Shown in pieces: positions 1 through 9,229 of a stretch of DNA of 64,000 bases; position 1 is the stretch's first letter, and the number at the start of each line of letters is the position of its first letter. This stretch comes from Faecalicatena fissicatena (GTDB lineage: Bacteria; Bacillota; Clostridia; Lachnospirales; Lachnospiraceae). The notes under the pieces are model-generated. The model was not told where the DNA came from and made no database searches. It saw nothing but the letters and a program-made list of their open reading frames with translations. The position numbers and the translations under genes are program-made. Location of the stretch: positions 54,826 to 118,825 of the forward strand of contig LDAQ01000002.1 in NCBI GenBank assembly GCA_001028025.1. Reading direction: 5' to 3'.

Positions 1-1
1 T

Positions 2-2452
2 ACGGACAGTGCATGGAAGCCGCAGTTTATATTTAAAGCGGAAAATGAGGAGACTTACGACTTATTACTGAATCCCCAGGAACAGGGCTATAAGAACCCT
101 GAAGCAGCTTCGCTGACAGAACTGGGTTACTGGGGGAAGCCGCATACGCTCACGGACGATGATAAGATAATGATATCCTACACTGTACCTCTGATTACTT
201 CAACAGGTAAAGTCTATGGTACTCTGGGGATGGAAATCACTCTGGATTATCTTGCTACGATGCTTCCATCCGAAGAACTAATGAAAGATAAGCCTTCTTC
301 CTATCTGCTTATTGTAAAAGATGCGAAAACAGGAGATTATATGACTGTTTTTTCATCCGACGATAGTATTGTACCAAATATGGAAATCCTGGATGTGTCA
401 AGTACAAATAACGGAGAGCTTTATTTCACCGGGACTGATAATGAACGCTATAATATGGATATGGAATATCTGCAGCTTTATGATTCCAACGGCCCCTTCG
501 AATCCGACCAGTGGGGACTTGCAGGAGCAGTTAAGGAGCACGATCTGACTGAGTTTTCCAGTCATATTATGTCCTATATTATCGTTGCAATTATTCTAAC
601 AATCATTATGGGGATAGCTGGCAGCGTGCTTGTAAGTTTTATGATATCCCGGCCGATCCACCTGGTTTCAAAAAATATACAGCGGATGGACACGAAGAGA
701 AAAATAAGGCTCCCAAGGACGAACATTTATGAGTTTGATCAGTTGGAAGAGTCTATTGAAAAGTTGAGCCGTGATGTGATAGATTCTGCAACGAAGTTTA
801 CACAGATCCTGAACAAAGCAAGTATACGGATAGCAGGATTTGAGATTGATATGAATAGTAAAACCCTCTTTATGACGGATGGCTTTTTTCATATATTTGG
901 CAAAGAGATTGTTTCTGCCAGGAATATGGATGTGGAGTCATTCATCAGAGAGATGAAAGCGCTGGAAGTCTATAAAGAGGAGGAAGCCGAAGACTATGTA
1001 CTGTATAAAATGCCATACAGGGAAAAGGAAATTTATATCAGGCTCAGTTATTCCAGCCTGGAAGACAAAAGAGTAATTGGGATTGTGGAGGATATTACAA
1101 AAACCATACAGGAGAAGCAGCTGATTGAACACGAACGCGACCATGATCTTCTTACAGGCCTGAAAAACAGGAGGGCATTCCAGCGGATTATGCAGCAGCT
1201 CTTTGAGAAAGGCGAGACATGTCTGAAAAAGGCGGCGCTGGTTATGATGGATTTGGATAATCTGAAGCAGATCAATGACAAGTTCGGGCATGATTACGGT
1301 GATAAATATATCCAGGCTGCTGCGGACAGTTTCCGCAAATATACACCTTCCAACACGATTATATCGCGTAATTCAGGGGATGAGTTCTATATTTTCTTTT
1401 ATGGATACGATACGGAGGAGGAGATCACTCGGATTCTTTCGGGGCTGAAAAAGGGGATTGATCAGGAATATATCCTGCTTCCGCCCATGCAGCGGCTGAA
1501 ATTAAAAATGTCCGGAGGTATTTCCTGGTATCCAAGAGATTCCCGCCATTACGGGCAGCTCCTGCAGTATTCTGATTTTGCAATGTATCAGGTGAAACAC
1601 TCTACTAAAGGTGAAATCAGCGATTTTGACCTGGGTGCTTATCACAGCGAAGAATATATATCACAGAACCGCAGGGAGCTGACAGAGCTTCTGGAACGTG
1701 AAAAAGTAGAGTATTATTTCCAGCCCATCGTAGATGCGCATACCGGAGAGATATATGCCTATGAGGCCCTTATGAGGGGAACAATGCCGACATTACGCAA
1801 TCCGGCAGAAATCCTGGTACTGGCAAGGGAAGAACATAAACTGGACAAAGTAGAAGAACTGACATGGAAAATGGCAACTTCCACATTTGTTCAGCATGTT
1901 AGAAATAAACGGATCAAACCGGATTGCAAAGTATTTATTAATTCGCTGGCGGATTACAGGCTGAGCAACCGGATGATTGAGTTTATCGAATCCGAGTGCA
2001 AAGGGTATCTGGATCATTTTGTATTTGAAATTACCGAGTATGCAGAGACGGATAAAGAAGCCATGGATGTAAAACGGGTTCTTGTGAACCGATGGAATAC
2101 CGATTTTGCACTGGATGACTATGGAAGCGGGTATAATGGCGAAAGAATCCTTATTGAACTTGCCCCTAAGTATATTAAAATTGACAGAGAGATTATATCC
2201 GGCATTCACCTTAATATCGATAAGCAGAAGATTGTGGAAAATACAATTTCCTATGCAAAAGAGCGGAATATCAAAGTCATTGCAGAAGGAATAGAGATGG
2301 AACAGGAGATGCATAAGGCGATGGAACTGGGCGTTGATTATATGCAGGGATATTATCTGGCACGTCCATATACGGAGCCACCTCAGATAAGCGAATATAT
2401 TTTGGAACAGATCAGAAAAGACCGAAAAGGGATCCCGACGGAATGCAGTTAG
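2..2452 (+). CDS. membrane GGDEF-EAL cyclic-di-GMP protein (5' partial)
   Basis: Predicted to make and/or break down cyclic-di-GMP at the membrane. The frame is open from the window edge (816 codons visible), so the real start lies upstream and a first transmembrane segment is probably missing. The visible N-terminal part looks like an extracytoplasmic Cache-type sensor. It is followed by a transmembrane helix (bases ~575-645), a HAMP-like linker and a PAS-like segment. The GGDEF domain opens with LLTGLKNRRAF and carries SGDEF at the active loop (~1373-1388), a first-position variant still compatible with cyclase activity. The EAL domain keeps the catalytic set: YEALMRG, VFINS, FEITE, DDYGSGY, IKIDRE, IAEGIE and MQGYYLARP. 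Both domains therefore look intact, and which activity dominates cannot be read from sequence. A terminator follows directly. No neighbouring gene explains the signal it senses. Confidence 0.93.
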   Translation, partial: TDSAWKPQFIFKAENEETYDLLLNPQEQGYKNPEAASLTELGYWGKPHTLTDDDKIMISYTVPLITSTGKVYGTLGMEITLDYLATMLPSEELMKDKPSSYLLIVKDAKTGDYMTVFSSDDSIVPNMEILDVSSTNNGELYFTGTDNERYNMDMEYLQLYDSNGPFESDQWGLAGAVKEHDLTEFSSHIMSYIIVAIILTIIMGIAGSVLVSFMISRPIHLVSKNIQRMDTKRKIRLPRTNIYEFDQLEESIEKLSRDVIDSATKFTQILNKASIRIAGFEIDMNSKTLFMTDGFFHIFGKEIVSARNMDVESFIREMKALEVYKEEEAEDYVLYKMPYREKEIYIRLSYSSLEDKRVIGIVEDITKTIQEKQLIEHERDHDLLTGLKNRRAFQRIMQQLFEKGETCLKKAALVMMDLDNLKQINDKFGHDYGDKYIQAAADSFRKYTPSNTIISRNSGDEFYIFFYGYDTEEEITRILSGLKKGIDQEYILLPPMQRLKLKMSGGISWYPRDSRHYGQLLQYSDFAMYQVKHSTKGEISDFDLGAYHSEEYISQNRRELTELLEREKVEYYFQPIVDAHTGEIYAYEALMRGTMPTLRNPAEILVLAREEHKLDKVEELTWKMATSTFVQHVRNKRIKPDCKVFINSLADYRLSNRMIEFIESECKGYLDHFVFEITEYAETDKEAMDVKRVLVNRWNTDFALDDYGSGYNGERILIELAPKYIKIDREIISGIHLNIDKQKIVENTISYAKERNIKVIAEGIEMEQEMHKAMELGVDYMQGYYLARPYTEPPQISEYILEQIRKDRKGIPTECS

Positions 2453-2502
2453 GATTATAGTCATTAGAAACACAAGCGTGCAATAATTGAGCAGAAAAGT
2501 GA

Positions 2503-2536
2503 TAAAGACATGCAGCCATGAGGCTGCGTGTCTTTA
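2503..2536 (+). terminator. intrinsic terminator after the GGDEF-EAL gene
   Basis: A ~15-bp stem (one G-T pair) pairs TAAAGACATGCAGCC with its complement around a 4-base loop, 50 bases past the stop codon, and is followed by a T-rich stretch. It could also serve transcripts from lexA on the other strand. Confidence 0.75.
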
Positions 2537-2599
2537 TTTGATATTGCCTTTGTTTAATTAGTCTGGCGTTATAAAGATATCCCCGCTCAGGATATGCTT

Positions 2600-3214
2600 T
2601 TAGAAAAAGCGGAAGACTCCGATAACCTTTCCAAGAATTGAGACTTCTTTTACTATGATAGGCTCCATGTAGTCGTTTTCAGGCTGGAGACGGTATACGC
2701 CTTCTTCTTTGTAGAAGGTCTTGACGGTGGCCCCGTCTTCTACAAGTGCAACTACCATATCACCGTTGGATGCGGTATGTTCCTGTTCTACGAGTACCAT
2801 GTCGCCGTCCAGAATTCCTGCGTTGATCATACTTTCGCCCTTTACAGTCAGCATAAAGGTCTGCTTGTTCGGCATGAATTCCATGGGGATCGGGAAGTAG
2901 TTCTCAATGTTCTCCTGGGCCAGCAGCGGCTCCCCTGCGGCTACACGGCCGACAAGCGGAACATTCACCACCTCGCGTCTGGTCAGGTTGAATGTATCAT
3001 CTAATATCTCTATGGCTCTGGGCTTCGTTGGATCACGCCTTATATATCCGTTCTTCTCCAATGTCTCAAGATGAGAATGTACGGATGAAGTAGACTTTAA
3101 ATTAACAGCCTCACAAATCTCGCGTACAGCAGGGGGGAATCCCCGTTCTAATATCTGTGATTTTATGTATTCTAATATCTCCAGCTGCTTTTTGCTGATC
3201 TTACCCTGTGACAT
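2600..3214 (-). CDS. lexA: LexA, SOS repressor/autoprotease
   Basis: Represses DNA-damage genes and cleaves itself when RecA filaments form. The 204-aa protein has an N-terminal winged-helix DNA-binding domain (~1-70) and a C-terminal S24 peptidase domain. The scissile Ala93-Gly94 bond lies in VAAGEPLL, the nucleophile is Ser128 in GESM, and the general base is Lys165 in ATVKTF, so all catalytic parts are present. The length matches the family. The start is ATG after an AAGGAGGGT-type ribosome site. It is divergent from the yneA-like gene at 3451, as in Bacillus. Its own promoter carries a LexA-type box just upstream of the -35, which suggests autorepression. Confidence 0.97.
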   Translation of the reverse strand: MSQGKISKKQLEILEYIKSQILERGFPPAVREICEAVNLKSTSSVHSHLETLEKNGYIRRDPTKPRAIEILDDTFNLTRREVVNVPLVGRVAAGEPLLAQENIENYFPIPMEFMPNKQTFMLTVKGESMINAGILDGDMVLVEQEHTASNGDMVVALVEDGATVKTFYKEEGVYRLQPENDYMEPIIVKEVSILGKVIGVFRFF

Positions 3215-3264
3215 ATAACCCTCCTTAATCCGTTAAACCCGACAGCTCAACTCATTCTATAAAC

Positions 3265-3317
3265 ATAGTACCATAGTTAAAATTAAAAAGCAAACACTTG
3301 TTGCGAAAATATGTTCG
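3265..3317 (-). promoter_or_regulatory. lexA promoter with LexA box
   Basis: Reading leftward: -35 TTGCTT (3288-3293), 17-bp spacer, -10 TACTAT (3265-3270). Just upstream of the -35, bases 3304-3317 read CGAAAATATGTTCG, one mismatch from the Gram-positive LexA box CGAACATATGTTCG. Confidence 0.7.
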
Positions 3318-3335
3318 AAAAACAGCAAAACGGTA

Positions 3336-3389
3336 TTGACAAACATTTGTTCGTGTTATATAATTTAAGACATAAAGAACAAATGTTCG
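3336..3389 (+). promoter_or_regulatory. yneA-like promoter with two LexA boxes
   Basis: A consensus promoter, TTGACA (3336-3341), 17 bp, TATAAT (3359-3364), faces right. A LexA-type box, CAAACATTTGTTCG (3340-3353), sits between the two hexamers, and a second palindrome, GAACAAATGTTC (3377-3388), lies just past the expected start of transcription. The layout predicts tight SOS repression of the gene at 3451. Confidence 0.8.
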
Positions 3390-3450
3390 ATACAGCATAA
3401 CGAGAGGGATTAAATTAATCAAAAGAGAGTTATAACGGGGGGAGCCGCAG

Positions 3451-3828
3451 ATGAGGAGAGAAAGAAATCGTTCAATGGTATGTGTAACTGAGAAGCGCAC
3501 GGTAGATCATAAGAGAATCCTGGTATTATGTATCACAGCAGTATTTTTTATATTTGGAGCATGCACTTTGTTCGGAAATCTTTTGATTTCAGCACACGGC
3601 AGCCGTACAGAGGAACCTGTTAACTTTAAGTATTTTAAGAGTATTGAGATTCAGCCGGGAGATACTTTATGGGATATCGCTGAAGAATATATTACAGAAG
3701 ACTACAAATCAGTTACAGAATACGTCATGGTATTAAAAGAGATGAACTCACTCAGCACAGATGATATTCAGGCGGGCCAGAATCTGATGATTGCCTATAA
3801 CGACACGGAGTTCAATAGCCAGGAATAA
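3451..3828 (+). CDS. YneA-like SOS-induced LysM membrane protein (probable cell-division inhibitor)
   Basis: In Bacillus, YneA halts division during the SOS response and is encoded divergently from lexA. This 125-aa protein has the same position and architecture: a basic cytoplasmic N-terminus, one transmembrane segment (~22-46) and an extracytoplasmic LysM domain (~62-116, starting near IEIQPGDTLWDIA). LysM binds peptidoglycan, so it should act at the outer face of the membrane. The start ATG follows a GGGGGG-rich ribosome site. The promoter carries two LexA boxes. Sequence identity to YneA cannot be measured here, so the role is inferred from context and domain layout. No terminator follows at once; the first is near 3977. 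Confidence 0.8.
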   Translation: MRRERNRSMVCVTEKRTVDHKRILVLCITAVFFIFGACTLFGNLLISAHGSRTEEPVNFKYFKSIEIQPGDTLWDIAEEYITEDYKSVTEYVMVLKEMNSLSTDDIQAGQNLMIAYNDTEFNSQE

Positions 3829-3976
3829 ACAGACTGGTGAAAGAAAGTCTGACAGGCCGCTGGATAAACAAAGCTGAGTGACAGAAGTTATTATAGAAGG
3901 ATCAATTTACTATTTACTGTTATATAGATAAAGGTATCAATATACATCCCTATGTATTGATATATAAACTCACCCA

Positions 3977-4010
3977 GAGACAGTCTGCAGAACACCCCGC
4001 AGACTGTCTC
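3977..4010 (+). terminator. intrinsic terminator after the yneA-like gene
   Basis: Perfect 12-bp stem (GAGACAGTCTGC with its complement) around a 10-base loop, followed by GCTTATTTAT. It lies in the 378-base gap between 3828 and 4207. Apart from this and the recombinase promoter I see no further gene there. Confidence 0.75.
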
Positions 4011-4117
4011 GCTTATTTATCTCATACCATGAACGAAAACCAATCGCCCGTCGCGGACAGGAGAATTGGATAAGAGAAATAGATCTATACGACAAATACC
4101 GATTTTTCCAATAGATA

Positions 4118-4146
4118 TGGACAGAGTAATTCAGATATGCTATAAT
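4118..4146 (+). promoter_or_regulatory. promoter of the recombinase gene
   Basis: TGGACA (4118-4123), 17-bp spacer and TATAAT (4141-4146) face the recombinase. The leader then has a small AAGGC/GCCTT hairpin with T residues (~4159-4176) that could weakly attenuate the transcript. Confidence 0.65.
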
Positions 4147-4206
4147 TAGCTCAACTGCAAGGCTTTTCGGGCCTTTTACATATATTTATTAAGGGGGAAT
4201 TCTTAA

Positions 4207-5274
4207 ATGTCCGCAAAGGATCCTAAAACATATCATGAACAGACTTACATTGATAATACATTGCGCCTCAGAGAAATCCTAAAGACGATGCCGCCTTTTG
4301 CAAAGGATTATTTCCGCGCAATTGAACCTAAAAGTTCTGCTAAAACGCGTATTTCTTATGCCTATGATATCCGGATTTTCTTTCATTTTTTAATGGAAAA
4401 TAATCCGGTTTATAAGAACTATACAGTGGATCAGTTTACCGTGAAGGATCTGGAACGGATCGAGCCGGTTGATATTGAGGAATATCAGGAATATCTGAAG
4501 GTTTACAAAGGTTCTGAGGATAAACAGATAACGAATACAGAAAAAGGCCTGGCGCGCAAGATGTCTGCTCTGCGGAGCTTCTATGCCTATTTCTTTAAAC
4601 ATCAGGTAATTGAGAAAAATCCAACATTACTCGTAGATATGCCCAAGCTTCATGATAAAGCGATTATACGCCTGGACACGGATGAAGTGGCCAGTCTTCT
4701 GGAATACGTTGAACACGGCGGCGATGACCTGACCGGTCAGCGTAAAGTATACTTTGAAAAAACTAAAAACAGGGATCTGGCAATCTTAACATTGCTTTTG
4801 GGAACAGGTATTCGAGTATCTGAATGTGTGGGGCTGGATATTCAGGACGTGGACTTTAAGAATAATGGAGTTAAAGTTACTCGAAAAGGCGGGAATGAAA
4901 TGGTTGTTTACTTTGGTGAAGAGGTTGAGAATGCCTTAAAGATGTATCTGTATACAACAAGGAAGTCTACTGCTCCCCTGCCCGGCCATGAAAATGCATT
5001 ATTTCTTTCAACCCAGCGCAAACGGATTGGCGTGCAGGCGGTTGAGAATATGGTGAAAAAGTATGCACGCCAGATTACGCCGAACAAGAAAATTACACCG
5101 CATAAGCTTCGCAGTACCTATGGTACCGCCCTCTACAAGGAAACCGGGGATATTTATCTTGTGGCAGATGTTTTAGGCCATAAGGATGTTAATACCACGA
5201 AGAAACATTATGCGGCTATTGATGAGAACCGGCGCAGGCAGGCAGCGGGGGCTGTGAAGCTGCGGGAAACTTAG
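4207..5274 (+). CDS. XerS-like tyrosine recombinase
   Basis: Site-specific recombinase, probably the single-enzyme chromosome-dimer resolvase type. At 355 aa it is longer than XerC/XerD (~300 aa) and closer to streptococcal XerS (~356 aa). It has an N-terminal SAM-like core-binding domain (~30-150) and a C-terminal catalytic domain. The catalytic residues are in place: Arg203 (GTGIRVSE), Lys227 (VTRKGG), His299 and Arg302 (HKLRSTYG), His325 (LGHKD) and nucleophile Tyr335 (KKHYAAI). Ribosome site AAGGGGGAA precedes the ATG. It stands alone behind its own promoter, near lexA, with no phage or integrative element genes around it, which favours a housekeeping role over mobile-element integration. 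XerS genes in cocci often lie beside their dif site; I could not identify one with confidence. Confidence 0.85.
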   Translation: MSAKDPKTYHEQTYIDNTLRLREILKTMPPFAKDYFRAIEPKSSAKTRISYAYDIRIFFHFLMENNPVYKNYTVDQFTVKDLERIEPVDIEEYQEYLKVYKGSEDKQITNTEKGLARKMSALRSFYAYFFKHQVIEKNPTLLVDMPKLHDKAIIRLDTDEVASLLEYVEHGGDDLTGQRKVYFEKTKNRDLAILTLLLGTGIRVSECVGLDIQDVDFKNNGVKVTRKGGNEMVVYFGEEVENALKMYLYTTRKSTAPLPGHENALFLSTQRKRIGVQAVENMVKKYARQITPNKKITPHKLRSTYGTALYKETGDIYLVADVLGHKDVNTTKKHYAAIDENRRRQAAGAVKLRET

Positions 5275-5302
5275 ACTTCTTTCTGCCTGGAAAGGTATCA
5301 CT

Positions 5303-6700
5303 TTATTCAAACCATACGTGTCCATGTTCGCCAAGCAGCTGATCTGCCGCTTCCGGCCCCGTGCTTCCCTGGCGGTATGAATGAACCGGTAGTCCATTCT
5401 GGTGATACTGGTCCCTGATAGTATCCACATACTTCCAGCTTGTTTCAATCTGATCCCACTGTGAGAACCAGGCACGCTCACCACGGATACATGCGCCAAT
5501 CAGCCGCTCATATGCCTCAGGAGTATTCATCTGATTGATAAAGGAACAATTCTGACAGAAATCCATTTTTGCCTGAACCACTTCTTCTGACTCTCCGGGT
5601 TTCTTTATATTAAACTGGAGATATACCCCTTCTGTCGGCTGTATTTTGATGTTCAATATATCAGGTTCCACTTCCGGCACAGGGCTTTTGAAGACGACTG
5701 CGACCTGCATCTCCCGTTTTCCAAGCTTTTTTCCTGTGCGGACATAGAATGGCATTCCTTTCCATCTCTCATTTTCGACCATCAGCCGGACTGCTGCGTA
5801 TGTCTCGGTGACTGAGTTTTCGTCAATAGCGGGTTCACCGCGGTACCCGTCATACTGCCCAAGAACAACGTTTTCTCTCACTTCTTCGGGCATGCGGAGG
5901 GCCTTCAGAACTTTCATCTGCTCCCTGTGCATATCCTCCACGGCAGATCCCTCCGGCCGCTCCATTGCTACAATGGTGAGTATCTGGAAGAGATGATTCT
6001 GCATCATATCCTTCAGTGCTCCGCTGTGATCATAATATCCGCCTCTTGTTTCTACACCCACCTCTTCCAGCGCGGAAATCTGAATGCAGTCTATGTGGCG
6101 TGCATCCCATACATTACTGAAGATGGGATTTGCAAAGCGGATGGTCTGAATATTTCTGACCATCTCTTTTCCTAGGTAATGGTCAATTCTATAGATATGG
6201 TCCGGTTTGAAAAATTTCTCCATCGTATCATTTAAACTTGCCGCTGCCACGAGATTTTCCCCAAAAGGTTTCTCGATCACGACCTTGCCGGTCTCGGCGC
6301 CGGATACCATCTGAAGGCCCTTTACAATATTTTCAAAGAACCGGGGAGCTACTGCAAAATAAAAAATATGCTCCAGCTCCATATCACCTATACTACGGTA
6401 AAATGCATCCAGACCCGCATATGCCAACTCATCGGTGAAATCCATGCGGTAGTAAATGATTTTCTCAGCAAGTCTGTCGTAAATCTCTTCTTTATATCCG
6501 AGTCTCGCGAATTTTTCTACCCATCCGCGGGCCATCTCCCGATATTCTCCGTTCGTGTACTCTCGTCTTCCGATAATGATAATCCGTGTGCAGAAGGCTT
6601 CATTTTTGGAAGCTTCCATATTGTAAAATGCCGGTATCAGTTTCCGGAATGTCAAATCTCCAGTACCTCCAAAGATCGTAAAAATCTGTTCTTTACACAT
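5303..6700 (-). CDS. zwf: glucose-6-phosphate dehydrogenase
   Basis: Oxidises glucose-6-phosphate to 6-phosphogluconolactone, making NADPH; first step of the oxidative pentose phosphate pathway. The 465-aa protein begins MCKEQIFTIFGGTGDL, with a Rossmann GGTGDL motif, and contains the signature RIDHYLGKE with the catalytic His/Lys region. The chosen ATG at 6700 has a GGAGG site; an upstream in-frame start would run into gnd. It is the last gene of the lactonase-gnd-zwf operon, starting one base after the gnd stop, which points to translational coupling. It faces the recombinase gene end to end, with only 28 bases between the stop codons and no clear terminator there. Confidence 0.97.
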   Translation of the reverse strand: MCKEQIFTIFGGTGDLTFRKLIPAFYNMEASKNEAFCTRIIIIGRREYTNGEYREMARGWVEKFARLGYKEEIYDRLAEKIIYYRMDFTDELAYAGLDAFYRSIGDMELEHIFYFAVAPRFFENIVKGLQMVSGAETGKVVIEKPFGENLVAAASLNDTMEKFFKPDHIYRIDHYLGKEMVRNIQTIRFANPIFSNVWDARHIDCIQISALEEVGVETRGGYYDHSGALKDMMQNHLFQILTIVAMERPEGSAVEDMHREQMKVLKALRMPEEVRENVVLGQYDGYRGEPAIDENSVTETYAAVRLMVENERWKGMPFYVRTGKKLGKREMQVAVVFKSPVPEVEPDILNIKIQPTEGVYLQFNIKKPGESEEVVQAKMDFCQNCSFINQMNTPEAYERLIGACIRGERAWFSQWDQIETSWKYVDTIRDQYHQNGLPVHSYRQGSTGPEAADQLLGEHGHVWFE

Positions 6701-6701
6701 A

Positions 6702-8108
6702 TTAAAACCTCCAATCGTGATGGAAGATTCCTCCCCTGTCTGTCCGCTCGTAGGTATGTGCCCCAAAGCAGTCCCTCTGTGCCTGAATAAGGTTGGCTCC
6801 GACAGGCATTCCTCTGAATGCGTCGATATATGACACCGCCTGGCTCATTGCAGGAAGTGGAATTCCGTTCTGAATTCCCATGCTCATGATATCTCTGAGA
6901 CTCTTCTGGCCACGGTTTACGCCTTCCATGAAGAAAGAATCCATCATCAGATTCTTAAGCTCTCCATTTTTCTCAAATGCTCTTGTAATATCATCCAGAA
7001 ATTGCGCCTGTATGATGCAGCCGGCGCGGAAAATCGCTGCAATCCTGCCATAATCCAGATCCCATCCATATTCTTTGGATGCATGGGAAAGCAGGTCAAA
7101 TCCCTGTGCATATGCTGCAATTTTGGCTGTGTAAAGTCCTTCTCTCACATTTTCTTTAAATACTGCTTTGTCTGGAGCAAGCGTTGGTTCTGGACTCTCA
7201 AACAGCTCTTTGGCCGTCTTTCTCTCATCAATGTGGTTGGACATAATTCTGGCATTGCATGCTGCTGTAATCATCGAAACATTGACTCCCTGTTTCAAAG
7301 ATTCCAGGCTGGTCCAGCGCCCGGTTCCTTTCTGTCCCGCACTGTCCAGAATATAATCTACCAGTTCTCCATCTGTAATATCATCTTTTTCGCGGAAGAT
7401 ACCTGCTGTTATTTCAATCAGATAACTCCTCAGTTCGCCTTTGTTCCACTCTTCAAATGTATCTGCCAGCTCCTCATTTGTAAATCCGCCTGCGTATTTA
7501 AGGAGCAGATAAGATTCCGCAATCAGCTGCATATCCGCATATTCAATCCCATTGTGTACCATTTTTACATAATGTCCCGCTCCGTCCGGCCCCATGTAGG
7601 CACAGCATGGTTCACCCTGTGCTTTTGCTGCAATTGCTTCCAGAATCGGTGCGATATGGCGGTACGCTTCCCTGTCCCCTCCCGGCATGATAGCAGGACC
7701 AAAACGAGCTCCCTTCTCTCCTCCGGAAACACCTGTTCCAAAATAAAAGATTCCTTTTTCCCTCAGGCTTTTTTCACGCCCTCTTGTATCTTCAAAGAAA
7801 GAGTTTCCGCCATCCAGAATCATATCTCCTTCCTCAAGAAACGGAAGAAGCTGTTCGATCACCATATCTACAGGTTTCCCAGCCTTTACCATGATCAGAA
7901 ATTTTCTCGGTCGTTCCTGTGATTCCACAAGCTCTTTCATATCGTAAAAGGGAATAAAATTCTCATGAGGATGCTCCCTGAGAAGTTCCTCCGTCACTTC
8001 CCGGCTCCGGTTGTATCCCCCTACCATAAACCCATGGTCAGCCATATTCAGAGCAAGGCTTCTCCCCATAACTGCAAGTCCAATGACCCCTATTTCTGTT
8101 CTCTTCAT
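6702..8108 (-). CDS. gnd: 6-phosphogluconate dehydrogenase (decarboxylating)
   Basis: Converts 6-phosphogluconate to ribulose-5-phosphate and CO2 with reduction of NAD(P)+. It is 468 aa, normal for the long form. The N-terminal dinucleotide fold is GLAVMGRSLALN, the substrate signature is GVSGGEKGARFGP, and the catalytic Lys lies in HYVKMVHNGIEY. The C-terminal tail, which closes over the partner subunit's active site, is present (HTYERTDRGG). It is the middle gene of the operon. The 27-base gap from the lactonase gene and 1-base gap to zwf indicate a single transcript. Confidence 0.97.
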   Translation of the reverse strand: MKRTEIGVIGLAVMGRSLALNMADHGFMVGGYNRSREVTEELLREHPHENFIPFYDMKELVESQERPRKFLIMVKAGKPVDMVIEQLLPFLEEGDMILDGGNSFFEDTRGREKSLREKGIFYFGTGVSGGEKGARFGPAIMPGGDREAYRHIAPILEAIAAKAQGEPCCAYMGPDGAGHYVKMVHNGIEYADMQLIAESYLLLKYAGGFTNEELADTFEEWNKGELRSYLIEITAGIFREKDDITDGELVDYILDSAGQKGTGRWTSLESLKQGVNVSMITAACNARIMSNHIDERKTAKELFESPEPTLAPDKAVFKENVREGLYTAKIAAYAQGFDLLSHASKEYGWDLDYGRIAAIFRAGCIIQAQFLDDITRAFEKNGELKNLMMDSFFMEGVNRGQKSLRDIMSMGIQNGIPLPAMSQAVSYIDAFRGMPVGANLIQAQRDCFGAHTYERTDRGGIFHHDWRF

Positions 8109-8135
8109 CGAAATACCTCCTTTAAGTTATCGTTG

Positions 8136-9194
8136 TTATGCCAGTACAAGCGCTACCGCTTCCGGCATCTTTATACGGCTTTGCACCTCTTTTAGTTTTC
8201 CTGTTTCACTGTCCCGCCCGATACTTACAATTCCACCTTCCCGGCGGTTTGCCACAACCAGGAACTTTTCATTTTTGCTTAAAATAAAGTCACGCGGATG
8301 CTTTCCTTCGCAGGATGCAAGCTGGATGACAGCTGCTTTGTCATGACTTACATCTATTACAGCCAGCAGATCTCTTTCGCGCACAGAGATATATAGAAAT
8401 CGTTCATCCTTAGTCAGCCGGATTGCCGCTGCTGCAGCCTTTTCAGAATAGCCCCCCATCTTCTCTTCTCCTGGAAGAACAGAGATTGTCTGCTCAAGCA
8501 GAAACTCTCTGCCGCGAACCTTAAATATAAAAAGTTCATTGCTCCATTCGCTCACTACATAAAGTCTTGTGTGTGCCCGATTGAAAACACCATGTCTTGG
8601 ACCGCTGCCCTTTGGAAAATGGATCTCCCCCGCCGGAATAAATTTCTGCTCTTTGCTGAACAGCCGGATTCGGTCCTGGGTAAGACATGGCACCATTACC
8701 CAGGAGTCATGCAGCAGGATCTGGTGGCAGCCGGCTCCTTCCCCATTCTCAATCCTTTTCACAACCGAAGGTTTTCCTTCTGCTATATGATAGACCATAA
8801 CCGTCCCTTCATGGTAATTGGCTGTATAGACAAAGTTTCCATCCTGTTTGATGTAACAAGGCGTCTGGTTTTCCATGAGCACTTCTCCAGCGCATTTCTT
8901 TATTGTTCCGTGAGATAGCTCAAGAAAACAGGTTCCGGCCCTTCCTTCCTTTTCATCAGGAATGACCATCCAGTTATCGCATAAAGATACCCATTTGGAA
9001 TTCTTTGCCTCATAAAAAAGTTCCGGTGCTGTCATCTCCCCGCTCTCTTCATCAAAAGAAAAACGATATATTCCTCTGCTCCCCTCTGAATAATATGTCC
9101 CGATATATCCGTCAGTAAAATGACCTGCGTGATTTTTGCTATAAGAAGACGCCCTCTTCGCAGCCATATGTTTATGAGTCACTTTTTTGTCCAC
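8136..9194 (-). CDS. YbhE-type beta-propeller 6-phosphogluconolactonase
   Basis: Probable hydrolase of 6-phosphogluconolactone, the step between Zwf and Gnd. The 352-aa protein belongs to the seven-bladed propeller lactonase family (YbhE/Pgl), shown by the family motifs GSGPRHGVF and GKHPRDF and repeated blade segments, not to the NagB-like DevB type. The start is GTG at 9194 with AGGCGG upstream; the nearby ATG is out of frame. The operon position with gnd and zwf completes the oxidative branch and makes the assignment stronger than propeller similarity alone. The N-terminal ~25 residues are basic and look like an extension before the first blade. Confidence 0.85.
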   Translation of the reverse strand: MDKKVTHKHMAAKRASSYSKNHAGHFTDGYIGTYYSEGSRGIYRFSFDEESGEMTAPELFYEAKNSKWVSLCDNWMVIPDEKEGRAGTCFLELSHGTIKKCAGEVLMENQTPCYIKQDGNFVYTANYHEGTVMVYHIAEGKPSVVKRIENGEGAGCHQILLHDSWVMVPCLTQDRIRLFSKEQKFIPAGEIHFPKGSGPRHGVFNRAHTRLYVVSEWSNELFIFKVRGREFLLEQTISVLPGEEKMGGYSEKAAAAAIRLTKDERFLYISVRERDLLAVIDVSHDKAAVIQLASCEGKHPRDFILSKNEKFLVVANRREGGIVSIGRDSETGKLKEVQSRIKMPEAVALVLA

Positions 9195-9229
9195 ATTTCC
9201 ACCGCCTTTTTTGTTATATTCTTACCTCT

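Noticed and set aside
7002..7922. 306-codon open frame on the plus strand opposite gnd
   Set aside because: Mirror of the gnd coding frame; the protein has no family features and is rich in Cys, Phe and His as antisense translations are.
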